Part shown: positions 33,691-44,514 of the stretch, piece by piece
Layout of the letters: every line of letters starts with the position of its first letter
How positions within the stretch are numbered: the stretch's first letter is position 1
Source of the DNA: Tridacna crocea
Taxonomy: Eukaryota > Mollusca > Bivalvia > Cardiida > Cardiidae
Assembly (NCBI GenBank): GCA_943736015.1
Contig: OX031058.1
Span: 14,409,001 to 14,473,000 of the forward strand
DNA length: 64,000 bases
Direction: 5' to 3'
Notes under the pieces: generated by a model
What the model saw: the letters and a program-made list of their open reading frames with translations, nothing else
What the model was told of the DNA's origin: nothing
Database searches by the model: none
Program-made: the position numbers and the translations under genes

Positions 33691-34799
33691 TCGGCATACC
33701 TTAGGTGATGGGAATCATCAAATCCATTGGCTGCATCTGGTAGCTTGATATAAACCTACACGGTACATTTCATCGCCGGACATAAGCCGGTTTACCATTC
33801 TGAATATTGTTTTGCTCCTCTTGAAATCTATCTAAATCTTTCTAACTATCTATATTTAAGTTGACAAACAGTTCATACATTCATTTTTAACGTGGTTTAT
33901 CAATTCCTTTTTAAGTTTTCACCAACAGACAGATGTGTCTAACTTCAATTAGGTTGTTTATGTCGTTGCTAAACGACTTACAGTGGCGCCGCCATATACG
34001 AGTATAAGATTACTTAATTGGCAGTACAAATGGAAACGAACGTTATACAGACGCGGTTAGATGTAGGTGCGGAATCGGCCAAGTTGTGACGAGAGCTAAA
34101 ACATATTGTGTAGGAAAATATCAAATTGCTTCAATGTGCAGTCTGAACTTTGCCTACATTTACTGTTAAATAAAGAAATTGAACTGTTTGGGCTTATTTC
34201 TATTCTATCTTATTTAGTCCTAAAGATCCTGGGCCAAAACGTCCGGGACCAAACCGATTGTCCATCCCACTGGTGACATTAACTGATCGATTATTGATTG
34301 GAGTAGATAGAGCTTACAACATTTTTTCCATTTAATTTGGACCGTTCGATTTACTGTATAGGTTGCCAGAATCAATGTGCAAATCAGCTTTCTATTAATT
34401 AAAACAATGCAAAAACATTAATAAATTCATGTGTATATGTACATATAGGAGTAGACAAAACTTGTTAAAAAGCATGGGTGGAATGTGATAAAAACTCTAT
34501 ATTTCTTTCTCATACATCATTTTCAAGACAAACTGCACTTTTGCTGGCGCACAAAAGGGGGGAGGGGGTAAAACGCGAAATTTCTGGCACTTTTTGCATA
34601 CTCTGATAGCAGTCTAAATGATATTTTGCTATTGTTTTGATTGAATTTGATTCTTTATAGCGGTTGTTAATAACCAGATAACCACTTTATGGGATCTGTG
34701 ACCTAAAAATTTAATTTGCCGTGCAGTGTACGGGTTTTCGCTGCTACTAGTTCGTTGAGATCTGGAAAACAACTAATGGCTCAAACAAATCGGAACATA
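33691..34799. other. Stretch without recognised gene
   Basis: AT-rich, only short frames. No repeat family recognised apart from a G-rich patch at 34558-34570. Confidence 0.4.
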
Positions 34800-35048
34800 T
34801 GTGACCCATCACATTCTGGGAACTGCGAAAGGTGTCAACCCTGGTTAGACTGAGCGAATCGCACAGGCTGACTAGGGTTGACACTTTTCGCTTTAAATGA
34901 CATTTTCTGAATGAAAAATGGTTATTGTACCTTATTATACAATCATCTTTGAATTATCAACTTAAACTGACCTGCACTATCGTTGATCTGTTTTCAACTA
35001 ATTGATGTACAGAATTCCCAGATGGTCCCTTTTTGCGTGATGCGTCAC
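34800..35048 (-). mobile_element. PalC MITE, opposite orientation
   Basis: tgtgacccatcacattctgg and the complementary right end; internal palindrome gtgtcaaccctggttagact and partner at 34831-34885. It lies about 360 bp beyond the stop codon of the CCP gene. Confidence 0.7.
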
Positions 35049-35408
35049 ACCCACAAAAGCAATCGGATCGGAAATAAACGTTAGCGGAAAATATCTAAAT
35101 GTCGGGTTACGACCAAAACAAGGGGAGGAAACAACAAAAGGTTCATGACAGGAGGATATGTTTGTCTCGTGCCGATATATATTATACCGAGAGTAAAAGT
35201 TGCTGTACATTAGAAGAGGATCTAAAATTATTAAAGCGTATATAACTTGCTGACGGAAAGCTGGATACCTATGTCGGAAATGTTAGTTCAAAAACGCGCG
35301 ACAAAACTTTTGTTACAGGGATACTTTTAAGCAACTGCTCCCAGTCTTTATCTGATTTTTTACAGGCTTGGATTTTAGATTCTTCTTTGTATTGCAATAT
35401 TCTTATTT

Positions 35409-36613
35409 TCAAACCACGATGCCTTTACTACTTTTCCTATCATCAGGCCGTGGAATCATTTCTAACGTTTCATCTCTGTCCTTCTCATATTTAGTTGGCT
35501 CAGGCTTTTCTGACTTTCCTCTCTTTCTTACTCTTTTAAAGAAAATGAAGGCTGCAACGCCAGACAGAGCACAGACAATAGCAGTGACACTCAATACTAT
35601 CGATAAAACGGGCGTGCCAGCCCTTGCCAACGGTTCTGCCCTAGCTGATGTGGAATTAGTAGTACCCATTGTCTTGTCATACTGTTGTAGGCCTATGCAT
35701 GTAGGAGTGGCACATTTTCCATCAATACAGACAATGTCAGAAATATTTTCCTTTCTATATCCTGATTGGCAAGTCCAGTTTAATTTTTTTCCGTGTTTTA
35801 GAAATCCCCCGTCATTCAAATCCATTACTTTGACTCCCTCTGAATTTTCCAGGATTTTACAATCGCAGAAACATCCTGTATCAGGTTCATCCCAGGCTCC
35901 ATCACTGCAAACTGGAGTTCCGGATCCAACTTTGGTAACCGATATATTACTAGATGGTGACATACAGATATATGAAAGTATGCTTCCATCAGGGGATAAA
36001 TCTGCGTCATAAATACAAGATGAATTTGATCCAAAGTGAGAACCACAAGAGGAAGACAGGCATACTGGTTTAGAGTCCCATTTTCCATCAGCTCTGCATT
36101 GCACCTCCGGGTGACCACTTAGGACATATCCATCATTGCATGTTACTTTTATTTTATTTCCATACACATTTGATCCACCAGCATCCATCACCTGAGTCGT
36201 TTGTCCATTGGGTACACTTCCAAACTCACCACAGTTTACTATCTCACAGATTGGTAGATCTGATCTCCAACTTCCATCAGACATACACACCAATGGAGAG
36301 TCACCTTTCATATTGAAACCCTCATTACATGCAAACACGATGGAACTCCCAGCAACGTAACTTGGTTTGTTTATAATTTCTCCATTTTCTATACTACTGA
36401 TCTCCTTACAAACCGGAAGACACTTAAAATCACCCACCCAAGCACCATGGATACACCTGTAAAATGCATCACCAATCCCGCCATATCCAGCGTTACATTT
36501 GATCATTAGAACTGTCCCATTCTGTAGCACAGATCCAGTGGCATTCGATGATGAATTTGGAACCTGCGGGTTTTGTGGCATACAACCACCTCGTGCATAT
36601 AGAACACAATAGC
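35409..36613 (-). CDS. CCP protein, coding exon 2
   Basis: It encodes residues 15 (second base of the codon) to 415, stop TGA at 35411-35409. The open frame extends upstream past the acceptor into a PalA copy, but those extra residues are intronic: the acceptor tttttgtgttacAG is strong and its phase matches exon 1. Confidence 0.82.
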
Positions 36614-39600
36614 CTGTAACACAAAAATGAATAATTAACTCATTACCAAACGACAATATTTTAGGCTTGTCCAAATCGAAAGCATTTGCAGACGACAAAA
36701 TAAAAGTGACTGAAAATTTGAAATTTGTTTTGTGAATGGTGGAAAACGTTGTGGGAAAAGGAGAAAATTCTGGTTACCAGCATTTTCTCCTTTTCCCACA
36801 ATGTTTTCTTAAGGCTTCTTTCTCAGGGGCGTCAAAAGTAGGGAATGTGTGGTAATGAGTTAAGTCTTTTTTCGTAACCAAATTATAGGCAGAACCGTTC
36901 ATTCAATTCTAAATTGCTCTCTACTATCAGTTGAAAGACTCTCTAAAATTTTCTGAATTAAAAAAAGGAAACAATTTCTCTTTGGCATCCCTTCTTTTTT
37001 TCAATAACCTTCTGAATAAAAGTGCTCAACAGGGACTGCTGGCAAGGAAAGAGATACATTGCAATTCTTCCTCAGTTTACCCATAACCAAGTAATCCCAG
37101 GTTTTTAAGGTAACAGACTTTCAAGAGGAAGAAATCTTTTGAAAACAATGTGGAAAAAGAAGAAAATGCTGCTTAATAGAGACTCTGACGACATTCGCGA
37201 CAGTTGCCATTATCACGCTTCGTATTATTATCACGCTCACCTTTTTCTTGATCTTGCCACACTTGTCAATGTCTGCAGAACTGATAAACCAAGAATTAAA
37301 ATAGGTCGCTTCATGTTAGCAAAACAAAGAAAAAAAGTATTTGAATCAAGCCAAATAATTATATGCGAGGCAAGAATCTGAAATTACTCTTTCAAAAGAT
37401 CGGACTGAAAGTCGAAGTGAAACATTTAACTACGTCCCCTAACAAAGGAAATATTATCACAGATGCTATTAGCACTCTATCTGGCTACAGGCCTTTGAAG
37501 CTCTATTGGTCTATCACGGAATTCTAGAATTTTCCTTGATCGTTTATTTGACACCTATAGTACATTGGTGCATTGTCTGTATAATTATTACGAAACAAAC
37601 TCAAATCTTCTACAGAAACACTGTTTCTATAAATAGCACATCTGTGACTCGCTCTATATCATTGCTCGGCGACATCAGTCGCAGTGCATAATTATATTCA
37701 TGGTTTTTCTGCCTGTTTATGGATTAAATCCGCACAGTTATCTCCCTTCGATTTTTGCCGCGTTATTTTTGAAATATTTTCATTACCCGGATGGTATTTG
37801 AAAAAAAAAAAAAAAAAACAGAATTTGCCGATTCTTTGTATACCTGATATTGTCTGCATATGTCATAATACTTTATTCCTGCCTCATAATTATTGTAGTA
37901 TTCAGTAAATAAAGAATATGTTTACGATATGAGCGAATCCCTTCAGTCAATAGTTTAAGCGCGTCTTTTCAACAGTATTTCCCGATAAAGTATGTTTTTC
38001 TGCTGGGAGCAGATAATAAAACGAGCAATCACTGTTTACTGAGTCACTTTTCGTATCTCTATCTCTGCTCTTTCATTTGGTGCTTAAACACTTCTGTAAG
38101 TGGAATTATTTAATTTTTTTCCGTCTTTTTCCTGCATTGTATGACTGTCATAGACAAAACCCACCACTTTACAAGAAAATAATGCACTCTTCCACAATTA
38201 AAGACAATTTGACCTATAGAACAGAGCTCTGTTTTAAAATGTCTTTGCGGCTCAAAATAATAAATCCATGTTTCATTATTTGTGAACAGTTAGCATATTC
38301 TGCGTTTGTCATAATTTTTGTACTTTATAACCCATTACCAAACGACAATATTATAGACTGGTCCAAATTTAAAGCATTTGCAGACGACAAAGTAAAAGTA
38401 ACTGAAAATTTGAAATTTGTTTGTGAAGGGTAGAAAACATTGTGGGAAAAGGAGAAAATGCTGGTTACCAGCATTTTCTCCTTTTCCCACAATGTTTTCA
38501 AAAAGCTTCTTTCTCAGGAACGTCAAAAGTAGGGATTGTGTGGTAATGGGTGAATTTTGGTCATTTTCACATGAGTATCCTTTTGCTCATCTGTCGACAG
38601 GTGCGGGACCCACGGAGCGCATATCTTACGCAGTTCTAACTCCTTAGTCAAAATCTTATGAAATGATCCCATGATATACCAACTCTCTGCGATTTCTTTC
38701 AATGTAACCCTGGAATCCTGCTTATCTAAATCTGCCACAGCAACATTTTCTTAAGAAGCTACAGTTTTTGGTTGACCAGGACGTGGAGGGGGGTGGGCAT
38801 CTTCTAGGTAAGTTCTACCATCTTTAATTCTTTTTATACGGCCATCTGAAACCGAAACCCCATGTATCTGACATATTAAACTAAATATAATTCATGAAGA
38901 TGAAAGAATCAGACTAATGCAACTTTTGTCATAGGTTCTGATTTGAAGCTTTTCTTTTGTGTTCATTGTACATTCAGCAACATAGCCAGTGTATATGACT
39001 GCACCAACATAAACTTTCAATAACTTTTGAAAGAATGAACCTATCAAAACCAAATTTCGCGCCCATATTCAGAACGACTTGCTTGTTAAAATACCATTAT
39101 TTCCGTGCGATACACATGGCTTATACACGCCAAAAAGGAGCATTCGAACATCTGCGCATAAACAAGAAGTGTGAATTTCAAACTTTAAATCGCTACTTTT
39201 CCCTTACTAAATGTCCGATTTTTTTAAATCAATATGGTTCAAGCTTTTGATGATAACCATAAATGAGGAATTTCTAGCGTAAAAAAAGAAATGTAAATTT
39301 TCAACTTTGAATGGCTTCTTCTTTTAATAATGACTTATCACAGACTTTTTTTAAAAAAACAACAGGGTTCGAGCTAGTGATGATACAACAGGCTTTACAA
39401 GCTTCGCTAAAATCTGACCACAAATGCAGACCCGCAAATGCAGACCTTTTCTCGATAATAAGTGAAAAAAGACTACGAGGCAGACGGACAGACAGGCAAA
39501 AGGACGTACGGAGAGACGACTGAACACAACGACATGACATGCGGTCCCACTATATACCACAAGCACGCCCTTAACATAACAAAGACGCACAAAGACATAC

Positions 39601-42600
39601 AATGACACCACAAAGACGCCTGTATATCAATAAAAACCACAAAGACGCCCTTAACATTACAAAGACGCACAAAGACATACAATGACACCACAAAGACATA
39701 CAATGACACCACAAAGACGGCAAAAGGCTATTAAAAAACGAAAGTACTACACCTGTATATCAATAAAAACCACAAAGACGCCTTTAACATTACATAGACG
39801 CACAAAGACATACAATGACACCACAAAGACATACAATGACATCACAAAGACGGCAAAAGGCTATTAGAAAACGAAAGCACTACACCTGTATATCAATAAA
39901 AACCTTTTTTGCGCCTTGTATAAATGTACATATGATAACGTTTGTAAGTCTATTTAGAGAATTAACCCTTAAAGCGCTGGGACCGATTTAACTTGTTTTT
40001 TGTGGACAGTGTAGATCAAGATCAGACTGCACAGAACGTGCAGTCTGATCTTAGATCTACACTGTCCACTATTTTGTTACATATTCTGGCAAAGAAAAAA
40101 CTTGGTACAGCAATATATCAGATATTTTCCTATTTGAAAATGTCTCGTGTGTTAATTTTTTTTTCAAAGTTTTTCATTATGACGTAAGCTCTGCTGGCTT
40201 TCAGCCAGGAGATCAAATAACAGTTTACCATTGATAATATAACATGAAAGGAGACTATGTATAAAATTATACATCAAGCACACAATTCATTCATTCAAGC
40301 GTTCACGCATTCGTTCGGCCATTGGCATCTATCTGTATATTTTTTTTTGTTCTCTAGCTCTCTTTCCTTGAGTATGTGAGAGGCTGGGTGGCTGGATGGG
40401 TGCTGGCGTGGGTGGAGGTGTTTAAGTGAGTGAGTGATCACCTCTTCAGGCTGATAAAAGTGAAACATAATATCGAGTGTTGCAGGTAAGTTTTAATGGC
40501 ATTTAAAGAACAACACCAATAATAACAGACACACACAGTGTTTATGCTTCATTGTTTTCTCCGCGATCTCCGGTACGGGCGGCTAATTTGTCGTTTGAAC
40601 CTCAAATCAATCACTATTCATTTTCATGTTTTTTTTTTTCAAAATATTATTGTAGGCCATATGTCATACGAAAAACGGTGAGTGCAAATAAGGGTTGCGA
40701 TTTTGAGGTCAAAATTACATCAGAGATTATGAGGAACACGTACACTAAAGCATTAAAATTGTGTTTGTTTTTTTTTTCCCTTTCTTTTTGTGTGGCTAAT
40801 TTATGCCGAGAAACATCAACGCCAATCGTCATAATAATTCTGAGCCGGTGTAATGCAGAGAAATGACCCTCCCCTACAAAATGACCCGGGTCATTATTCT
40901 ACGTTGAAAAATTACCCCATAAGTCATTTCACTACGTAGAGAAATGACCCATGGGTCATTTTGTAGGGGAGGGTCATTTCTCTGTATTATAATGGTCCAC
41001 ATCATGAGAATCACTTCACATAATCGGACCCTTTGTTTATCTAGATCTATGTCAGTTGTGTGTTAATCAGTCTTATCAATTATCAGAGCGTGCAGAAAGG
41101 TGCAAGACTATTTTCGGACAAAAACGAACTCTCTTTTTTGTCAGTTAATTGCAATATCAGTCTAGAATTAGGTCCTTGACGAATTATTTTGGCTACGGTC
41201 AACCCTAGTCCTATTTATAAGACCCTGCGTACGTTATTTCACATTTTGACATTCATCGTGTACGTAGGGTCTTATCGGGCCCTTCATAGGTTCCTTTAGC
41301 AAACTCCGACATCAAATCTTGTCGCTGTTTGAGCATCAAATTTAGATACTTAAAATGCATAATGGCCAATGAAACTGGTATCGGTAACAAGATAAATCAA
41401 TATTGAACCGATATTAAAGACTTGGTTGTAAAACACTTACGTTTTATGAGTTAAATCCGCTTTTATTTCACACTACCCTGTTTTTGAAGTAAAACATGTA
41501 TGTAAATGTGTAGTTATCGCGGGTTAACGGCAACTAAACGAAATTTTTTAAACGAAATTCCTTTACCTCCATTAAAGTGTTACAGAAAGGGGCAACCCTC
41601 ATTCACAAATATAATTTTGCCTAGAAAGAAGGACTGAATCGTTTAATGGTCCATTACAGACGGTTATCGAGTTTTAAGACTATTCATAAATCAAAGAAAC
41701 GTCGAGAGAATGTCCTAGTAACTCGTCCCAAATCTAGTTCGTTCCCACGTTTTCTGAATCGATTTCGCCGGATACCCGTCCAACCCGAGTTCCTGATACT
41801 TTTTGGATGTGTGTAAAATAGAGTGATAATTCAAGAGTTTCTTGAATTATTGTTTGAGTGTTACATATAGGATTTTATGACGTTTATATGCATGGCCTTA
41901 TTTTACGTAGATATAAAGGCATGGACATAAATGAACGTGCGACAGTAAGGCTCCAACTATTTAAGTAAACTTTACGTTGGCAAGTATTGAAAAGCTTCAT
42001 TTCATTAAAGAGAAATAAGATCTATCGTCGATCGATGTGTTTTCGCGGAGTGTATGTTTTTGAACCCTAAATGCATCCCAGTTTTCTCAGGCACAATGAA
42101 GTGAAAGACGTCATCTTTCTTTTTACGAACCCCTTATTTAAATGCAAACAATAGTTTCACTGCTGTTAATTTAGGAACTGCAACCAAAACAGGAGCGTAT
42201 GCATATCTTTAAAAGAAAGATCGGTTTTAGTGGTATTTTATGACGTTTTTCCAGACCAATCGCTCTTATTACTGGGAGTGAATATTTCCATCCAGTCCTA
42301 CTAAAATACGACATGGAGAACGTACATATAATCTGTGGTTAAGTTCATAATTAGAGGGTTTGACAATAATGATTCTAAACTGCATATTTATGATTTGCAG
42401 CAAAACAAGTCTGTTAGATCAAGATAATTATGAAAATTTTCTGTTTAAAGTAATTAAAAAGCTGAAAAGAGGATCTGAAGTGTCTGATCGGGCTGAGTCT
42501 AACGGAACATTCTGTTGTGTCATGGGTTTCTGCGTTTTTTGCACCAATCGATTTTTCATGTCTGTAAATTTATGCATACGTATTTCCGCATGATTTGAGA

Positions 42601-44220
42601 AGAATAATGTCAATAAGGGTGTCAAGTTACTGCATAAGTGTCATTTTACACGAGACAACGGAAAAAATGACACTTTATGTTTTTTTTTTTTGGCGTGAGG
42701 GTTCGCGTGTAGCCAAAATTTATTACATGAATTTCAATTCCACAACTTGATTTTCTTACAAATTTGCTGGAGCAGAAATACTGCAAAAAGTGTATTTTTT
42801 TAAATTTTCTGGTATTCTAGTGCTGCTGTCAAGAGACGACCAACAGATGTCAAATTTTACACAAGTCCGTCCCGTTCATCATGCTTCAAAAACTGAGCTA
42901 ATCGACTTAGAACAGTTCATTTATGTTATTCAAACAGTTACTTCTGGTGATAGGAAGCATTTTCCTTTGAGTTCTGGTATACGGTATGTTTTTCATGAAC
43001 TGTCCAATGGATATATAAAGCCACGCAATGAGGCCGGGGTTTCCCATGTTTAAATTCAGCTTCTGGCACAAGACCGAAGGCTGAATATGTTGGACACATT
43101 ATCGTTGAATATATACATGATTCAAGTAGGGACTATGACGATAAAGGCATTTCACATTAATTTATGTTAGGTAATAATTTTGGTAAACAGAACTTAAGAA
43201 AATGGTTGCCAAATCTAGGGTTATGTGTAACAATCCGTGCGGGGGGGGGGGGGGGGGGGGCGCTAATCGGATTTCGTTCAAAAATCGTTCGGAAATTCGT
43301 TTTTTTATTTAACCCGAAATATGCTTGTAAACATGGCGGCTTCTGTGTTGAAAAAGTTACACGATTGAAGTCAAGATGAATATATCATGAATGTGGCCCT
43401 TTTTCAGAGGCAGAAAAGTAATTTTGTATCCAGTTAAGTTATCTATAATGTTTACTTGAGTGCTTTTTCACCATTATCCCGCATTTTAGGAAATCGAATT
43501 TGCTACATAGAACTAAGTAGGGCCCGTTTAGACGTAACATGCAAAAGAAAAGTAAAATGTAAAATGTCCGAAAAATAAATGTTGAACGGCAAACAAGCAT
43601 GTGTACGTCTAAATATTTGGACTACGGTCAACCCACGCCGCAAATGATTCAGACAATACTGTACACATTCTGCAAGTTTCAGCGGTGTAGAAAATACGTT
43701 GACTTTAAGACCAGGGCATTACAAGCCATTCTCCCTTCTCCGAAATTCAAAGACATAAGACACATAAGACACATTAGTACAAAGAATGACAAGATTGTCT
43801 TTGTGCCGATTTTTTTCAGAAACGGAAGACCAACACAACATATATCGTCAGAGCCATTGGCTCTGAAGATGGAGTTTCCTACCCGTGATAATGTAAAATA
43901 CTAATGAAAGGTTATGAAGTAAGAGTTGTGCTATTTCTAAACACCAGTACGTACTCCTCTGGGGGCTTCTTCCCTCACCTCCAAGGTAAGTGTGAATATA
44001 GGCGTTCTGAAAACACATTACGGAAGTTATAATAACAGATGTATACTCTTTTGTCGTGTAGTTCGACTTGTCTTGGGGCCGAGCGTGACCAGGGATTCCC
44101 CGAACAGAGTGTTGTAAAATGTATCTTTCCGACTGATATTTTCATTGATTTAGATCAATATTGAGAAAACTACTCACCCGTAACGAAGAAAAAGACGGTT
44201 GTGCCTACATATACACCCAT
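35409..44220 (-). CDS. Type I membrane protein with CCP/sushi modules (two coding exons)
   Basis: Coding exon 1 is 44220-44178; exon 2 is 36613-35409. The 7.56-kb intron is phase 1 (donor G|GTGAGT at 44177, acceptor gttacAG at 36615-36614). The spliced frame is 415 residues. Residues 1-20 form a hydrophobic signal peptide. CCP modules follow, with paired cysteines and a late Trp: 25-79, 83-137, 142-199, 204-262 and a looser fifth at 266-320. Residues 350-373 are a transmembrane helix followed by KRVRKRGK. A 42-residue tail ends GIVV, which fits a class II PDZ ligand. CCP modules bind proteins in complement regulation, cell adhesion and recognition, so an invertebrate surface receptor is likely; the ligand is unknown. 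All modules sit in one exon, although CCP modules are commonly encoded by separate phase-1 exons. The ATG has A at -3 and G at +4. The intron is full of repeats. Confidence 0.82.
36634..36863. mobile_element. PalA element, complete, next to a splice acceptor
   Basis: TTAA lies at 36634-36637 and 36860-36863. Its near edge is 21 bp from the first base of CCP exon 2, so it should overlap the branch-point zone of that intron. Confidence 0.88.
37078..37180. mobile_element. PalA fragment
   Basis: acccataaccaagtaatccc, then aaaacaatgtggaaaaagaa and aaatgctgctt. The right half is missing. Confidence 0.5.
37181..38326. other. Intronic stretch without recognised repeat
   Basis: Part of the CCP gene intron. 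Has an 18-A run near 37801 and only short frames. Confidence 0.4.
38327..38552. mobile_element. PalA element, nearly complete
   Basis: The ends are mutated (tataacccattacc; gtaatgggtgaa). The palindrome is intact. It abuts the mariner relic. Confidence 0.82.
38555..38870 (-). pseudogene. Mariner-type transposase relic (N-terminal part)
   Basis: Minus-strand translation reads a GRTYLED / RPGQPKT block, then an in-frame TAA, then TLKEIAESW, HKILTKELELRK and WVPHLSTDEQK. This order fits the second helix-turn-helix of mariner transposases, whose usual text is close to VTxxEIAE...ILTxELGxxKVxARWVPRxLTxEQK. The DDD catalytic domain is absent: the relic stops where PalA lies, and nothing resumes beyond it. 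It is on the sense strand of the CCP intron. Confidence 0.7.
39128..39155. mobile_element. M3 end fragment
   Basis: aaaaaggagcattcgaacat resembles one M3 terminus; it is followed directly by HA-type sequence. Confidence 0.35.
39149..39530 (+). mobile_element. HA-like element fragment
   Basis: aacaagaagtgtgaatttca and ctacttttcccttac units similar to 52967-53290, ending in gaggcagacggacagacagg. Confidence 0.55.
39562..39905 (+). repeat. Compound minisatellite
   Basis: caaagacatacaatgacacc and gtatatcaataaaaaccac recur. A larger block of about 170 bp (ending gcaaaaggctatta and aaacgaaag) is present twice, at about 39640 and 39790. Confidence 0.85.
39962..40145 (+). mobile_element. PalB element with best-preserved palindrome
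   Basis: TTAA lies at 39962-39965. At 40003-40070 lies a 68-bp palindrome, perfect apart from one extra base (gtggacagtgtagatcaaga at one end, its complement at the other). The right terminus is lost. Confidence 0.78.
40182..40216. mobile_element. HA terminal hairpin fragment
   Basis: gctctgctggctttcagcca matches the closing hairpin of the element at 61408. Confidence 0.45.
40851..40990. mobile_element. Foldback element
   Basis: The arms are about 45 bp: 40851-40895 and 40942-40990, matching as complements with about two differences and one small gap (taatgcagagaaatgaccct and partner). Each arm holds a smaller palindrome (aatgacccgggtcatt). A 46-bp spacer separates them. Confidence 0.8.
41120..41215. 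repeat. E6 repeat, partial
   Basis: aactctcttttttgtcagtt and ggtccttgacgaattatttt match 60505-60575. Confidence 0.45.
41218..41270. repeat. Short inverted repeat
   Basis: ataagaccctgcgtacg and cgtgtacgtagggtcttat face each other around about 20 bp. Confidence 0.6.
41271..43600. other. Longest stretch without recognised repeat (CCP intron)
   Basis: Short frames at 42360-42593 and 42790-43053 on the plus strand have no recognisable motif. An 18-G run lies near 43244. I see no exon on the minus strand with matching splice phase. Confidence 0.4.
43605..43905 (+). repeat. E6 dispersed repeat
   Basis: acgccgcaaatgattcagac, gaaacggaagaccaacac, agagccattggctctga and gtttcctacccgtga match 60575-60845 in order. 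The frame at 43599-43904 is inside it and probably not a gene. Confidence 0.7.
44178..44220 (-). CDS. CCP protein, signal-peptide exon 1
   Basis: ATG at 44220 in the context aaacATGG. It encodes MGVYVGTTVFFFVT plus the first base of a Gly codon, then the donor GGGTGAGT. The phase and the continuation of the hydrophobic stretch (GYCVLYA in exon 2) are the reasons for joining it to exon 2. Confidence 0.75.
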
Positions 44221-44329
44221 GTTTGGTGTCTTTTCAATCCCGACAAAATATAAATTGCAAGAATGACAAATGATCTGTGACGCTAATTAATAATCGTACT
44301 TTCGGTTTCGATGACCAGTCCAAAAATCC

Positions 44330-44460
44330 CTTTTGTCTGCGCATGTCATATTGTTCGAATATTCGACCTGTCATATATGACACATCACTCTCGGGAAACT
44401 ATTCGGGAAACTGTAGTAACAAACGAAGGTAGAAATGGAGGAAATAGCTTTTATCAGTGC
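44330..44460 (+). mobile_element. E5 fragment upstream of the CCP gene
   Basis: tgtctgcgcatgtcatattg, tatgacacatcactctcggg and gaaatagcttttatca match E5. It is 110-240 bp upstream of the ATG, so it may lie in the promoter. Confidence 0.55.
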
Positions 44461-44514
44461 GTTTAACTCATTACTAAACGACAATATTTTAGGCTTGTCC
44501 AAATCGAAAGCATT

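Noticed and set aside
35368-36012. 214-codon frame on the plus strand
   Set aside because: It is the antisense shadow of CCP exon 2, which has conserved cysteine spacing and splice sites on the minus strand.
36614-36698. N-terminal extension of the CCP frame into PalA
   Set aside because: A strong acceptor lies between, its phase fits the signal exon at 44178, and the extension is repeat sequence.
42790-43053. 87-codon plus-strand frame
   Set aside because: No motif, splice pair or repeat match; length is within chance for AT-rich DNA.
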